Shown here piece by piece: positions 1-9,573 of a stretch of 64,000 nt of DNA (the first letter of the stretch is position 1; each line of letters starts with the position of its first letter). The position numbers and the translations under genes are program-made. The stretch lies in assembly GCF_023573145.1 (NCBI RefSeq), contig NZ_CP097635.1:1674001-1738000 (forward strand). Reading direction: 5' to 3'. The notes below the pieces were generated by a model. The model did no database searches. It had not been told where the DNA came from and was given only the letters and a program-made list of their open reading frames with translations. This stretch comes from Aquincola tertiaricarbonis. Its GTDB lineage: Bacteria; Pseudomonadota; Gammaproteobacteria; Burkholderiales; Burkholderiaceae_C.

Positions 1-570
1 CCCTGGCTCACTGCGGCCCGCCACCTGCATGCCACCGGCGTGTTCGCGGCGCTTGCGCCCAACACGCTGGCCACCGCACACGAGGTGATGCGCCTGATGC
101 GCGCCGCCGGCCGCAGCATCTCCTTCGACCCCAACCTGCGGCCCACGCTGTGGCCGTCGACCCAGGCGATGCGCGAAGCCATCAATGCCCTGGCCGCCCG
201 GGCCGACTGGGTGCTGCCCGGCCTGGAAGAAGGCCGGCTGCTGACCGGGGCCGACACGCCCGAAGGCATTGCCGCCTTCTACCGCGCGCAGGGCGCGCAG
301 GTGGTGGTGGTGAAGCTGGGCCCCGACGGCGCCTACTTCAGCAGCGAAGCGGCCAGCGGCCATGTGCCGGGCTTTGCGGTGGCCGAGGTGGTGGACACCG
401 TGGGTGCCGGTGACGGCTTTGCAGTGGGCGTGATCAGCGCGCTGCTGGCCGGCCGCACGCTGCCCGAGGCGGTGCGCCGCGGCGCCTGGATCGGCGCGCG
501 CGCGGTGCAGGTGCTGGGCGATACCGAAGGCCTGCCCACCCAGGCCCAGCTGCAGGAGAGTGGCCTGTGA
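1..570 (+). CDS. PfkB-family sugar kinase, C-terminal part (2-ketogluconate or KDG kinase-like)
   Basis: The frame is open from the first base, so the gene begins outside the window; about 189 residues remain. The C-terminal PfkB signature DTVGAGDGFAVG is present, with the catalytic Asp in GAGD, preceded by a typical ribokinase-fold stretch (FDPNLRPTLW, VVVKLGPDGAYF). The family phosphorylates sugars or keto-sugar acids with ATP. The stop overlaps the GTG start of the next gene (GTGA), so the two are translationally coupled. Pairing with a 2-hydroxyacid dehydrogenase suggests 2-ketogluconate use (kinase plus reductase, as in kguK/kguD), but a 2-keto-3-deoxygluconate kinase is equally possible from sequence alone. 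Confidence 0.88.
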   Translation, partial: PWLTAARHLHATGVFAALAPNTLATAHEVMRLMRAAGRSISFDPNLRPTLWPSTQAMREAINALAARADWVLPGLEEGRLLTGADTPEGIAAFYRAQGAQVVVVKLGPDGAYFSSEAASGHVPGFAVAEVVDTVGAGDGFAVGVISALLAGRTLPEAVRRGAWIGARAVQVLGDTEGLPTQAQLQESGL

Positions 571-1547
571 TCACGCCCCGCCAGCAGGTGCTGGTGTTCC
601 GCGAACTGCCGCCCGACCAGCTGGCGCGGCTGCAGGCCGCGCATGAGGTGACCGTGGCCAACCCCCGCGTGGCCGAGCAGCGCGACGCCTTTTTCGAGGC
701 GCTGCCGCGGGCGCAGGGCCTGATCGGCTCCAGCTACCGCATCGACGCGCCGCTGCTGGCGCAGGCGCCCGCGCTGCGGGTGATTTCCAGCATCTCGGTG
801 GGCATCGACAACTACGAGCTGCCGGCGCTGCGCGAACGTGGCGTGATGCTGTGCCACACGCCCGGCGTGCTGACCGAGACCACCGCCGACACCTTGTTCG
901 CGTTGATCATGGCCACCAGCCGCCGCCTGGTGGAGCTGGCCGCGCTGGTGCGCGAAGGCCGCTGGCACAAGAACATCGACGAATCGCTGTTCGGCTGGGA
1001 CGTGCACGGCAAGACGCTGGGCATCGTGGGCTTCGGCCGCATCGGCCAGGCGCTGGCGCGGCGGGCGGCGCTGGGCTTTGGCATGCCGGTGCTGTTCCAC
1101 AACCGCTCGGCCGTGAACGTGAACGAAGAACTGCCCGCCCTGGCCGGCCTGGCCCGCCAGGTGAGCCTGGACGAGCTGCTGGCCCAGGCCGACATCGTGG
1201 CGCTGACGGTGCCTTTGACCGACGAGACGCGCGGCCTGATGAACGCCGAGCGCTTCGCGGCCATGAAGCCCGGCGCGATGCTGGTCAATGGCTCGCGCGG
1301 TGGCGTGGTGGACGAAGCCGCGCTGCTGGCCTCGCTCGACAGCGGGCGCCTGCGCGGCGCCGGCCTGGACGTGTTTGCCACCGAGCCGCTGCCGCTCGAT
1401 TCACCGCTGCGCACCCACCCGCGCGTGACGCCGCTGCCGCACATCGGCTCGGCCACGCACGAGACGCGGCATGCCATGGCGGTGCTGGCCACCAGCAACC
1501 TGCTGCAGGCCCTGGCCGGGCAAACGCCCGCGGCCACGGTGCGCTGA
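567..1547 (+). CDS. D-isomer-specific 2-hydroxyacid dehydrogenase (2-ketogluconate/glyoxylate reductase-like)
   Basis: This is a 326-residue NAD(P)-dependent reductase of the GhrB/KguD type. The Rossmann motif GIVGFGRIGQALARR is near residue 152. The catalytic Arg lies in NGSRGGVVDE, the Glu in the GLDVFATEPLP stretch, and the His in LPHIGSAT. Such enzymes reduce glyoxylate, hydroxypyruvate or 2-keto-sugar acids. The GTG start overlaps the kinase stop by four bases. Together with the kinase this looks like the end of a sugar-acid catabolic operon. Substrate assignment is inference. Confidence 0.9.
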   Translation: MITPRQQVLVFRELPPDQLARLQAAHEVTVANPRVAEQRDAFFEALPRAQGLIGSSYRIDAPLLAQAPALRVISSISVGIDNYELPALRERGVMLCHTPGVLTETTADTLFALIMATSRRLVELAALVREGRWHKNIDESLFGWDVHGKTLGIVGFGRIGQALARRAALGFGMPVLFHNRSAVNVNEELPALAGLARQVSLDELLAQADIVALTVPLTDETRGLMNAERFAAMKPGAMLVNGSRGGVVDEAALLASLDSGRLRGAGLDVFATEPLPLDSPLRTHPRVTPLPHIGSATHETRHAMAVLATSNLLQALAGQTPAATVR

Positions 1548-1559
1548 TCTGGGCCCGCA

Positions 1560-1580
1560 GCGGGCTGTAGGACAGCCCGC
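1560..1580. terminator. Hairpin after the dehydrogenase operon
   Basis: A perfect 9-bp inverted repeat (GCGGGCTGT and ACAGCCCGC) with a 3-base loop starts 13 bases after the dehydrogenase stop. There is no T tract, so it may be a weak or Rho-assisted terminator, or an RNA-stabilising hairpin. Confidence 0.5.
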
Positions 1581-1659
1581 ACGCCCCATCGCGCCCTCGC
1601 CCCGCAGCCGGCGCGCCGTGGTGGGGGCAGCATGGTTCTTCAAAGACAAGGAGAACCCC

Positions 1660-2028
1660 ATGAGCCTCACCGAAGCCACCACCCGACCGCTGGCCACGCC
1701 GGATGAACGCCACCGCCCGCAGGGCGCCGGCGACGTGGGCGGCCAGGCCAGCACCACCGACGCCGGTGTGGCGCATGCCACCACCGCGCCCGATGACGCG
1801 CCCGGCGTGGGCCCGGCCGCCCGACCGCAGCCGGTGGACGGCGACTGGGCCCGGCGTGAAGACGCCGGCATCGACCCCGGCCAGGAGTACCCCGACAGCA
1901 CCGGCGTGCGCCGCCCTGGCGTGCATGTGAACGACGACGACAACGTGCTGGAATCGCTGGGCAAGGCCATCACCGACCCGATGACCACCGCAGCAGACGA
2001 CCCGCCCCGCGACCCGGCCGCGCGTTGA
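1660..2028 (+). CDS. Small acidic, low-complexity hypothetical protein
   Basis: This ORF encodes 122 residues. The ATG at 1660 follows a good Shine-Dalgarno (AAGGAG, about 6 bases upstream), which decides this start over longer versions of the frame. The protein is rich in Asp, Ala, Pro and Thr, with no membrane segment or known motif, and is probably disordered; the C-terminal part reads VLESLGKAITDPM. I recognise no family. It is separated from the dehydrogenase by a hairpin and has its own ribosome binding site, so it is probably expressed independently. Confidence 0.6.
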   Translation: MSLTEATTRPLATPDERHRPQGAGDVGGQASTTDAGVAHATTAPDDAPGVGPAARPQPVDGDWARREDAGIDPGQEYPDSTGVRRPGVHVNDDDNVLESLGKAITDPMTTAADDPPRDPAAR

Positions 2029-2045
2029 CCGGGCTGAAGCCGCGC

Positions 2046-2606
2046 TCAGCGCAGCGTGGGCAGGCGAGCCGAGGCCGGCTCCGTCCGCTGCGCCGCCGCG
2101 GCCAGCCGGCCCTCATGCGCCAGCCAGCTGGTGAAAAGGGCGGGCGCCAGGGCCACCACCTGCAGCCCCATGCGGCTGACGCCCGAGGCGGTGGGTTCGT
2201 CGCACTGGCCCTCATACACCGCGGGCCGCCAGGCCTGCAGCGCCAGCACCCGCACGTGGCCGGGCACGATGTCCACCCGCTCATTGATCAGCAGCGGCAC
2301 GCGCAGGCTGTGAATGCCATCGGTGGTGCGGAGTTGCAGCCGCACCGGCCGGCCGACCGGTATGCGCAGTTCGTTGGTGCCCACCACCGTGTGGCCGGTC
2401 ACTGGGTCGGTGTAGCGCACCTCCCACCACCACACGTTGGCCGTCACCGTCACTTCCAGCGGCGGCGGGCCCGGCGCTTCCTCCAGCACGTGGCGGTCGA
2501 GCACGCTGTACATCAACAGCGCGGCCAGCACCACCAGCGGCACCGCCACCGCGCCCAGCAGGGCCCAGGTCAACAGGCGGCGGTGCAGGGCTGGCGGCTG
2601 GCTCAT
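2046..2606 (-). CDS. Orphan cytochrome c oxidase subunit II-like protein with degenerate CuA site
   Basis: This ORF encodes 186 residues: one N-terminal membrane helix (about residues 12-33) followed by a periplasmic cupredoxin-like domain. VWWWEVRY (residues 58-65) and DGIHSLRVP (H99) match COX2. The usual CuA loop C-x-E-x-C-x3-H-x2-M is here C135, E137, T139, V143, M146, so the second Cys and the second His ligand are replaced. A binuclear CuA centre is therefore unlikely. No subunit I or III gene is nearby. ATG 2606 is preferred; an in-frame ATG four codons upstream is possible. The fold is well supported; the function is unknown. Confidence 0.8.
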   Translation of the reverse strand: MSQPPALHRRLLTWALLGAVAVPLVVLAALLMYSVLDRHVLEEAPGPPPLEVTVTANVWWWEVRYTDPVTGHTVVGTNELRIPVGRPVRLQLRTTDGIHSLRVPLLINERVDIVPGHVRVLALQAWRPAVYEGQCDEPTASGVSRMGLQVVALAPALFTSWLAHEGRLAAAAQRTEPASARLPTLR

Positions 2607-2689
2607 GCCGCCTCTCATCAAACGCCGTGCCTGCGTTGGTGCTGTCCCGCGTTCGCACGGGCATTGGTATCTCGATGTAGCCGACCGGC

Positions 2690-2956
2690 ATGCTGATTGC
2701 CGAAGCCGCTGGCATGCAACTGGAGATGAACCCGCTCCCGCCCGACACGCGCGCCACGGGCCGCGCCGAAGACCTGCTCTTCGGCGAGGCCGGCGGTGCC
2801 TGGGAGCGCCTGCTGGACGATGACGCGCCGCTGCCTCGCACGGCGCATGTGCAAGTGAACGTGGAATGCGACCAGGGAGAACGCGATGAGGCAGGCCGAG
2901 GCGCCACCCCACCCGCCGGGTGGGCTGCAGGGCGCGCATGTGCTGCTGGTCGATGA
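2690..2956 (+). CDS. Possible small hypothetical protein overlapping the receiver gene
   Basis: This is an ORF of up to 88 residues, with alternative starts at 2714 and 2726. From 2726 to about 2885 the frame shows high third-position GC, like real genes here (for example RAEDLLFGEAGGAWERLLDD). After 2886, where the receiver gene begins in another frame, the bias fades. The last 71 bases overlap that gene. No motif was recognised and no start has a strong ribosome binding site. It may be a genuine small gene with a frayed 3' end, or a remnant. Confidence 0.35.
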   Translation: MLIAEAAGMQLEMNPLPPDTRATGRAEDLLFGEAGGAWERLLDDDAPLPRTAHVQVNVECDQGERDEAGRGATPPAGWAAGRACAAGR

Positions 2957-3311
2957 CTGTGCAGATGCGCTGATGCCGATGGCTGCGCTGCTGGAGATGT
3001 GTGGCGCGCAGGTAGACACGGCCGACAACGGCTTCACCGCGCTGGAGCGGCTGCGCCAGGCGCACTTCGACGTGCTGGTGTCCGACCTGCGCATGCCGGG
3101 CATGTCGGGCGTGGAGCTGGTGCGCGCGATGCGCGCCGACCGTGAGCTGGACCAGCCGCTGGCCATCGCCTACACCGGCTTCACCGCCATGGCCACGCGC
3201 GACGTGGTGGAGGCGGGCTTCGACGCGGTGTTGACCAAGCCGCTGGGCATCGACCAGCTGGAAGCCACCATCCAGCGGCTGCAGGCGCGGCCGCGGCCCA
3301 CCAAGGCCTGA
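2886..3311 (+). CDS. Single-domain response regulator (receiver only)
   Basis: This 141-residue protein consists of a CheY-like receiver with an N-terminal Pro-rich leader. The acidic pocket D23/D24, phospho-acceptor D67 (VSDLRMPG), T97 and K118 (LTKPLG) are all in place, so it should be phosphorylatable. There is no output domain. AGGGAGA lies 6 bases before the ATG. It stands between the COX2-like gene and rpoN; its kinase is unknown, though two hybrid kinases are encoded in the window. Confidence 0.88.
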   Translation: MRQAEAPPHPPGGLQGAHVLLVDDCADALMPMAALLEMCGAQVDTADNGFTALERLRQAHFDVLVSDLRMPGMSGVELVRAMRADRELDQPLAIAYTGFTAMATRDVVEAGFDAVLTKPLGIDQLEATIQRLQARPRPTKA

Positions 3312-3477
3312 CGGCGCGCCTGCCGCGCGCCTGGGTTGCGGCAATTCGGGCCAGGCTTCCGGCAATTCAGGTGCCGCTGCGGCGCTTGATGCAGGGCAAC
3401 ACAGAGGGAAGGGCGGGCGCTGGCGGCCCGGCACGAAAGGTGCGGAATGCAGGACTCCCGCCGGAGTACCTTGTCCC

Positions 3478-4955
3478 ATGCCCGACCGCAGTCTTCGTGT
3501 CATCCAGCAGCAGCACCAGGCCTTGTCGCCGCGCCTGCAGCATGCCGTTCGGCTGTTGCAGATGTCGTCGCTCGACTTCGCGCAGACGCTGGCCGAGACG
3601 CTGGGTCGCAACCCCTTCCTGGAGCAGGAAGAAGGCGACGAGATGCCCTTGTCGCCGGGGCTCACCGCGCTGGTCAACCCGCTGGCGGAAGCCAGCGGCG
3701 CTGCAGGCGCCCGCGACGAAGGCAGCCTGCTGGAAGCCACCGGCGACGACGGCGGCCTGGACGATGCCGGCAGCAGCGAACCACCGCCGGATGCCGGCAC
3801 CTGGAACGAAGCCCTGCCCAGCGCGCCCAAGGGCGATGGCGGCGAAGTGTCGGCCACCGAACTGGTGGCCAGCAGCACCGGCCTCAACACCCACCTGCAC
3901 GGCCAGCTGAATCTGCTGCCGCTGGGTGAGCGCGACATGGCCCTGGCCAAGGCGCTGGTGGAAATGCTGGACGACGACGGCTACCTGCGCGCCGACCCCT
4001 TCGAGCTGACGGCCGACGATGCGCTGGACCCGCCGGCCACGGACGAGGAAGTGCGCATCGCCGTGCGCCGCGTGCAGTCGCTGGACCCGGCGGGCGTGGG
4101 CGCCCGCACGGTGCAGGAGTGCCTGCTGCTGCAGACCGGCGAGATCGAAGACCCGCACCAGCGGGCGCTGGCGCGCCGCATCATCGGCGAGCAGCTGCGC
4201 CTGCTGGGCACGCGTGACTGCGAGACGCTGGCCCACCGGCTGGGCTTTGCGCTGGCCGAGGTGGAAGCGGCCTGTGCCCGCATCCGCCGCTTCGACCCGC
4301 GGCCGGGCTGGCGCTTCGGGGCGCCGCCGGTGCACTACGTGACGCCCGACGTCATCGCCCGCCGCTACCGTGGCCGCTGGGTGGCGGTGCTCAACCCGGC
4401 GGTGGTGCCGCGGATGCGCCTGAACAGTACGGTGGTGGACCTGTTCCAGCGCCACCGCGGCGCGCCGTGCCCCGACCTGGCCAGCCACCTGCAGGAAGCG
4501 CGCTGGACCATGCGCAACGTGGAGCAGCGCTTTTCCACCATCGTGGCGGTGGCGCAGGCGGTGATCGACCGCCAGCACCACTTCCTGGACTACGGCGAGA
4601 TGGCGATGAAGCCGCTGGGCCTGAAGGAGATTGCCGAGGCGGTGGGCGTGCACGAGTCCACCGTCTCGCGCGTCACCAGCAACAAGTACATCGCCACGCC
4701 GGCCGGCGTGTTCGAGCTAAAGCACTTCTTCTCGCGCGCGATGGTGATGCCCAGCGGCGCCTCGCTGTCGCCCACCGCCATCCGCGGCCTGGTGCGCGAC
4801 ATCATCGCGGACGAGAAGGCGACACATCCGCTGTCGGACACCGAGATCACCCAGCTGCTGTGGCAGCAGGGTCTGCGGGTGGCGCGGCGCACCGTCACCA
4901 AGTACCGGCAGGCCTTGCGCATCGAGCCGGCGGCCCGGCGCAAGGCCGCGGGCGC

Positions 4956-4959
<4 letters not shown>
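3478..4959 (+). CDS. rpoN: RNA polymerase sigma-54 factor RpoN
   Basis: This ORF encodes 493 residues. Region I is the Gln/Leu-rich N-terminus (QQQHQALSPRLQHAVRLLQM) that contacts activators. It is followed by an acidic linker (about residues 50-125), the core-binding domain, the helix-turn-helix region (KEIAEAVGVHESTVSRVTSN), and the RpoN box ARRTVTKYR at about 469-477, which recognises the -24 element. Sigma-54 needs AAA+ activators; two are encoded in the window (4956-6368 and 49375-51489). It does not sit in the usual lptB-rpoN-hpf context, so it may be a second rpoN copy (inference). Its 3' end overlaps the convergent regulator by 4 bases. Confidence 0.96.
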
Positions 4960-6368
<1,409 letters not shown>

Positions 6369-6581
6369 CGGGAAACTCCTCCGGTACTGCTTGGAAGAAA
6401 GGGAAGAAGGGGCTGCCGCCGGTGCGGCGGGCCGGCTCCGGGGCATGCAGCATAAGCGGTTCGTTTACAAGCGGGGCATCAGTCCAGGCGCGTTGAAACA
6501 ACTTGTCATGCCTGCCTGGGCGGGCATGCCGATTGCCCCCAACGCCGCCCTTTTTCAACCCTCTTGCCGGCCTTGTTGCCC

Positions 6582-9149
6582 ATGACCTTCCGCTGGCCCG
6601 TGGCCTCGTTGCGTTCATACCTGGTGGCCATGATCCTGCTGGCCAGCGTGCCGATGGCCGTGTTCATGTCGCTGCAGATCCTGCGCGATGCACGGGCGCA
6701 GTCGGAGCGCCTGAACGATTCGCTGTTGCGCACCTCGGCCGTGATGGCCGAAAGCATCGACCGTGAGCTGGTGGCTTCGCTGGATGCGCTGCAACTGCTG
6801 GCCGAAGATGCGCCGCCCGGCGATCTGCAGGCGTTGGGTGAGCACCTGCAGCAAAGGCCGCGCACCCGGTCCAGCTGGCAGTCGCTGTTCATCGCCGATC
6901 CGCAGGGCCGGGTGCTGGTGCCGCTGGCCGGCCAGCCGTGGCCGCTGCCTGGCGAGCCGGCGCCCGATGCACTGGGGGCGCAGCATGTGTCCGATCTGGT
7001 GGAGTCGCAGGGGCGGCGGGCGGTGGTGGTGAGCGTGGCGCTGCAGGGCGGCCACCGCCTGGCGGCGTGGATCGACGTGGCGCACTGGCAGGCCATGCTG
7101 GGCCGGGTGGGTGAGCCGCTGGGCGGCTATGCCGCGCTGTTCGATGGCGGGCGCCGCATCATCGCCCGCACCCGGGCGCCCGAACGGGCCGTGGGTCAGC
7201 CGCTGCCGGCGTCCGCGGTGGCGGCGATGGGCCAGCGCGCTTCGGGCGTGCACCGCACCGTGCTGCTGGAGGGCGATGCCACGGTGGTGGGCTGGCATGC
7301 GGTGGGTGGTACCGCCTGGGGCGTGGCCGTGGGCGTGCTGTCCGATCCCATCGAGCAGCAGCACCGCCGGGCGCTGTTCACCGCCGTGGGCACCGCCGCG
7401 TTGTGCCTGCTGCTGGGCGTGGCCATGGCCCTGTGGATGGCACGCCGCGTCACCGGGCCGCTGCTGGCGCTGGGCGCTGCAGGCGACGGCCTGGCCGCCG
7501 ATGGCCGGCCGCACCCGGCGCCGGTGCGCGAGATCGAGGCGCTGCGCGATGCGGTGATGACGGCGCGCCAGGAAGAGGCGGCGGCCCGGCTGCGGCTGCA
7601 GCGCCAGGCCGATGAGTTCGAGGCGCTGTTCCGCGGCAGCCCCATCGGCCTGGCCTTTGCGCAGGACGCGCAATGCCAGAAGGTGCTGCGCAACCGCGCG
7701 CTCGACGACATGATGCGCGGCCCGCCCGGCGCCGAGGGGGCGCCGGTGGACGTGCTGCAGGACGGCCGGCTGCTGATGGGCCCCGAGCTGCCGCTGGCGG
7801 TGGCTGCGCGCACCGGCTTGCCGGTGCCGGCGGCCGAGCTGGAACTGCGCGCCGGCCATGCGCCTGCGCGCTTCGTCATCATGCAGACGGTGCCGCTGCT
7901 GGACACGGATGGCCGCTCGCGCGGGGCCATCGGTGCGGTGCTGGACATCACCGACCGCAAGCGCGCCGAAGCCCGGCTGCTGGACATCGACCGCGAACGC
8001 ACGGCGCTGGTGGAGCGGGAGCAGGCCGCCCGGCGCGAGGCGGAGCAGGCCAACCAGGCCAAGGACGAGTTCCTGGCCATGCTGGGCCATGAGCTGCGCA
8101 ACCCGCTCAATGCCGTGGCCTCGGCGGTGGAGGTGCTCAAGCTGCTGGGCGGCGGCGGTGAGCGGGCCGACGACGCGCGCGACATCATCAGCCGCCAGAC
8201 CCGCCACCTGGCGCACTTGATGGACGACCTGCTGGACATGGCGCGCGTGGCCTCGGGCAAGGTGGTGCTGGAGCGCCGGCCGCTGGACCTGGGCAAGCTG
8301 GTGGCCGCGTTGGTGGCCACCATGCGGCTGTCGGGCGACACCCGCGAGCACACGCTGAGCACCGAGCTGCAGGAAGTGTGGGTGGACGCCGACAGCATTC
8401 GCATCGAGCAGGTGGCCGGCAACCTGCTGACCAATGCGCTGAAGTACACGCCGCCCGGCGGCCATGTGCAGGTGCGGGTGGCGGCCGAGGGCCAGGAGGC
8501 GGTGCTGGAGGTGCGCGACAACGGCGTGGGCATTCCGCCGCAGCTGCTGACGCGGGCCTTCGACCTCTTCGTGCAGGGCGAGCGCTCGCTGGACCGCCGC
8601 GCGGGCGGGCTGGGTGTGGGGCTGACGCTGGTCAAGCGCCTGGTGGAACTGCACGGCGGCAGCGTGACGGCGGAGAGCGCGCCTGCGGGCAGCGGCGAGC
8701 CGGGCGGCCCGCGTGAGGGCAGCGTGTTCCGCGTGCGGCTGCCGCGCATTCCTTCGCCGCCGCCGCCGGATGCGCGGGGCCAGCCCAGCCAGCTGCGCGG
8801 CCGCACCGTGCTGCTGGTGGAAGACAACGACGACGCGCTGCAAGCTTTGAAAGCCGTGCTGGAGCTGGACGGTCACCGCGTGAGCACCGCCGCCGACGGT
8901 GAGCAGGGACTGGCCCTGCTGCTGCAGCAGCTGCCCGAAGTGGCGGTGGTGGACATCGGCCTGCCCAAGCTCACCGGCTTTGAGGTGGCCCGCCGCAGCC
9001 GCGCCGCGGGCTACGCCGGGCGGCTGATCGCGCTGTCGGGCTATGGCATGGTGACCAACACCCGGCAGGCCCTGCAATCAGGCTTCGACGCCCACCTCAC
9101 GAAACCGGTCGACTTCGACCGACTGCGCGAGCTGTTCGACGACCGCTGA
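6582..9149 (+). CDS. Membrane hybrid sensor histidine kinase with C-terminal receiver
   Basis: This ORF encodes 855 residues. Two membrane helices (about 12-32 and 265-290) flank a periplasmic sensory region of Cache type. Then come a short HAMP-like linker, a PAS domain, HisKA (FLAMLGHELRNPLN, phospho-acceptor His about 503), HATPase (NLLTNALKYTPPGG, then DNGVGIP and GGLGVGL) and a receiver with phospho-acceptor Asp about 791 (VDIGLPKLTG) and Lys in LTKPVD. It is divergent from the NtrC-type regulator across a 213-base gap. The signal is unknown. The start could also be TTG 6564. Confidence 0.92.
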   Translation: MTFRWPVASLRSYLVAMILLASVPMAVFMSLQILRDARAQSERLNDSLLRTSAVMAESIDRELVASLDALQLLAEDAPPGDLQALGEHLQQRPRTRSSWQSLFIADPQGRVLVPLAGQPWPLPGEPAPDALGAQHVSDLVESQGRRAVVVSVALQGGHRLAAWIDVAHWQAMLGRVGEPLGGYAALFDGGRRIIARTRAPERAVGQPLPASAVAAMGQRASGVHRTVLLEGDATVVGWHAVGGTAWGVAVGVLSDPIEQQHRRALFTAVGTAALCLLLGVAMALWMARRVTGPLLALGAAGDGLAADGRPHPAPVREIEALRDAVMTARQEEAAARLRLQRQADEFEALFRGSPIGLAFAQDAQCQKVLRNRALDDMMRGPPGAEGAPVDVLQDGRLLMGPELPLAVAARTGLPVPAAELELRAGHAPARFVIMQTVPLLDTDGRSRGAIGAVLDITDRKRAEARLLDIDRERTALVEREQAARREAEQANQAKDEFLAMLGHELRNPLNAVASAVEVLKLLGGGGERADDARDIISRQTRHLAHLMDDLLDMARVASGKVVLERRPLDLGKLVAALVATMRLSGDTREHTLSTELQEVWVDADSIRIEQVAGNLLTNALKYTPPGGHVQVRVAAEGQEAVLEVRDNGVGIPPQLLTRAFDLFVQGERSLDRRAGGLGVGLTLVKRLVELHGGSVTAESAPAGSGEPGGPREGSVFRVRLPRIPSPPPPDARGQPSQLRGRTVLLVEDNDDALQALKAVLELDGHRVSTAADGEQGLALLLQQLPEVAVVDIGLPKLTGFEVARRSRAAGYAGRLIALSGYGMVTNTRQALQSGFDAHLTKPVDFDRLRELFDDR

Positions 9150-9150
9150 A

Positions 9151-9354
9151 TCAACCCAGGTCGCTGGCGTCGGCCGGGTCGGCCAGCGATTGCAGCCGTT
9201 GCTGCTCATGCTGCCAGTGCCAGGCGTTCACACGCTCGATGGCACTGCGAAGTCCTTCGGTCATCCACTCGTTCGTGCCGCCGGAGACATGCTCCGACGC
9301 GCCATGCACGACAGCGGGATGGGTGGCAGGCGAGAGGGTGGGCTGGATGTTCAT
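9151..9354 (-). CDS. Small hypothetical protein
   Basis: This ORF encodes 67 residues from ATG 9354 (71 from TTG-type start 9366). It is acidic and Gln-rich with a predicted helix (RSAIERVNAWHWQHEQQRLQ). There is no known domain. It ends one base after the convergent hybrid kinase stop. Neither start has a clear Shine-Dalgarno, and the existence of the gene rests on codon bias and the neat packing. Confidence 0.5.
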   Translation of the reverse strand: MNIQPTLSPATHPAVVHGASEHVSGGTNEWMTEGLRSAIERVNAWHWQHEQQRLQSLADPADASDLG

Positions 9355-9573
9355 GCACCGCAACATGCAAGGGCGATGCCTAGTCAGGGTTTCCGCTTAC
9401 CGCCTGTCACGCACCCGTGTCCGGCCGAAGGATGCCGGCACCCGCTGGAGCCCCTCCGGCGGTGCTCTGCCAGCTGCGCAGAGGCGGGTTACCTCGCCAG
9501 ACCCGTCCGTTTTGCCGCAAACCCGGCTAGTTGCCCGCCAAGATGACAGGTGTGACGGCCGCCAGCCCTCACT

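Noticed and set aside
6615..9077. An 820-codon minus-strand frame
   Set aside because: It is antisense to the hybrid kinase, which has a full set of kinase and receiver motifs.
9366..9381. Sigma-54-like motif before the 67-residue gene
   Set aside because: The spacing and TTGC fit, but three of seven -24 positions mismatch and the start would leave no leader before the ATG.
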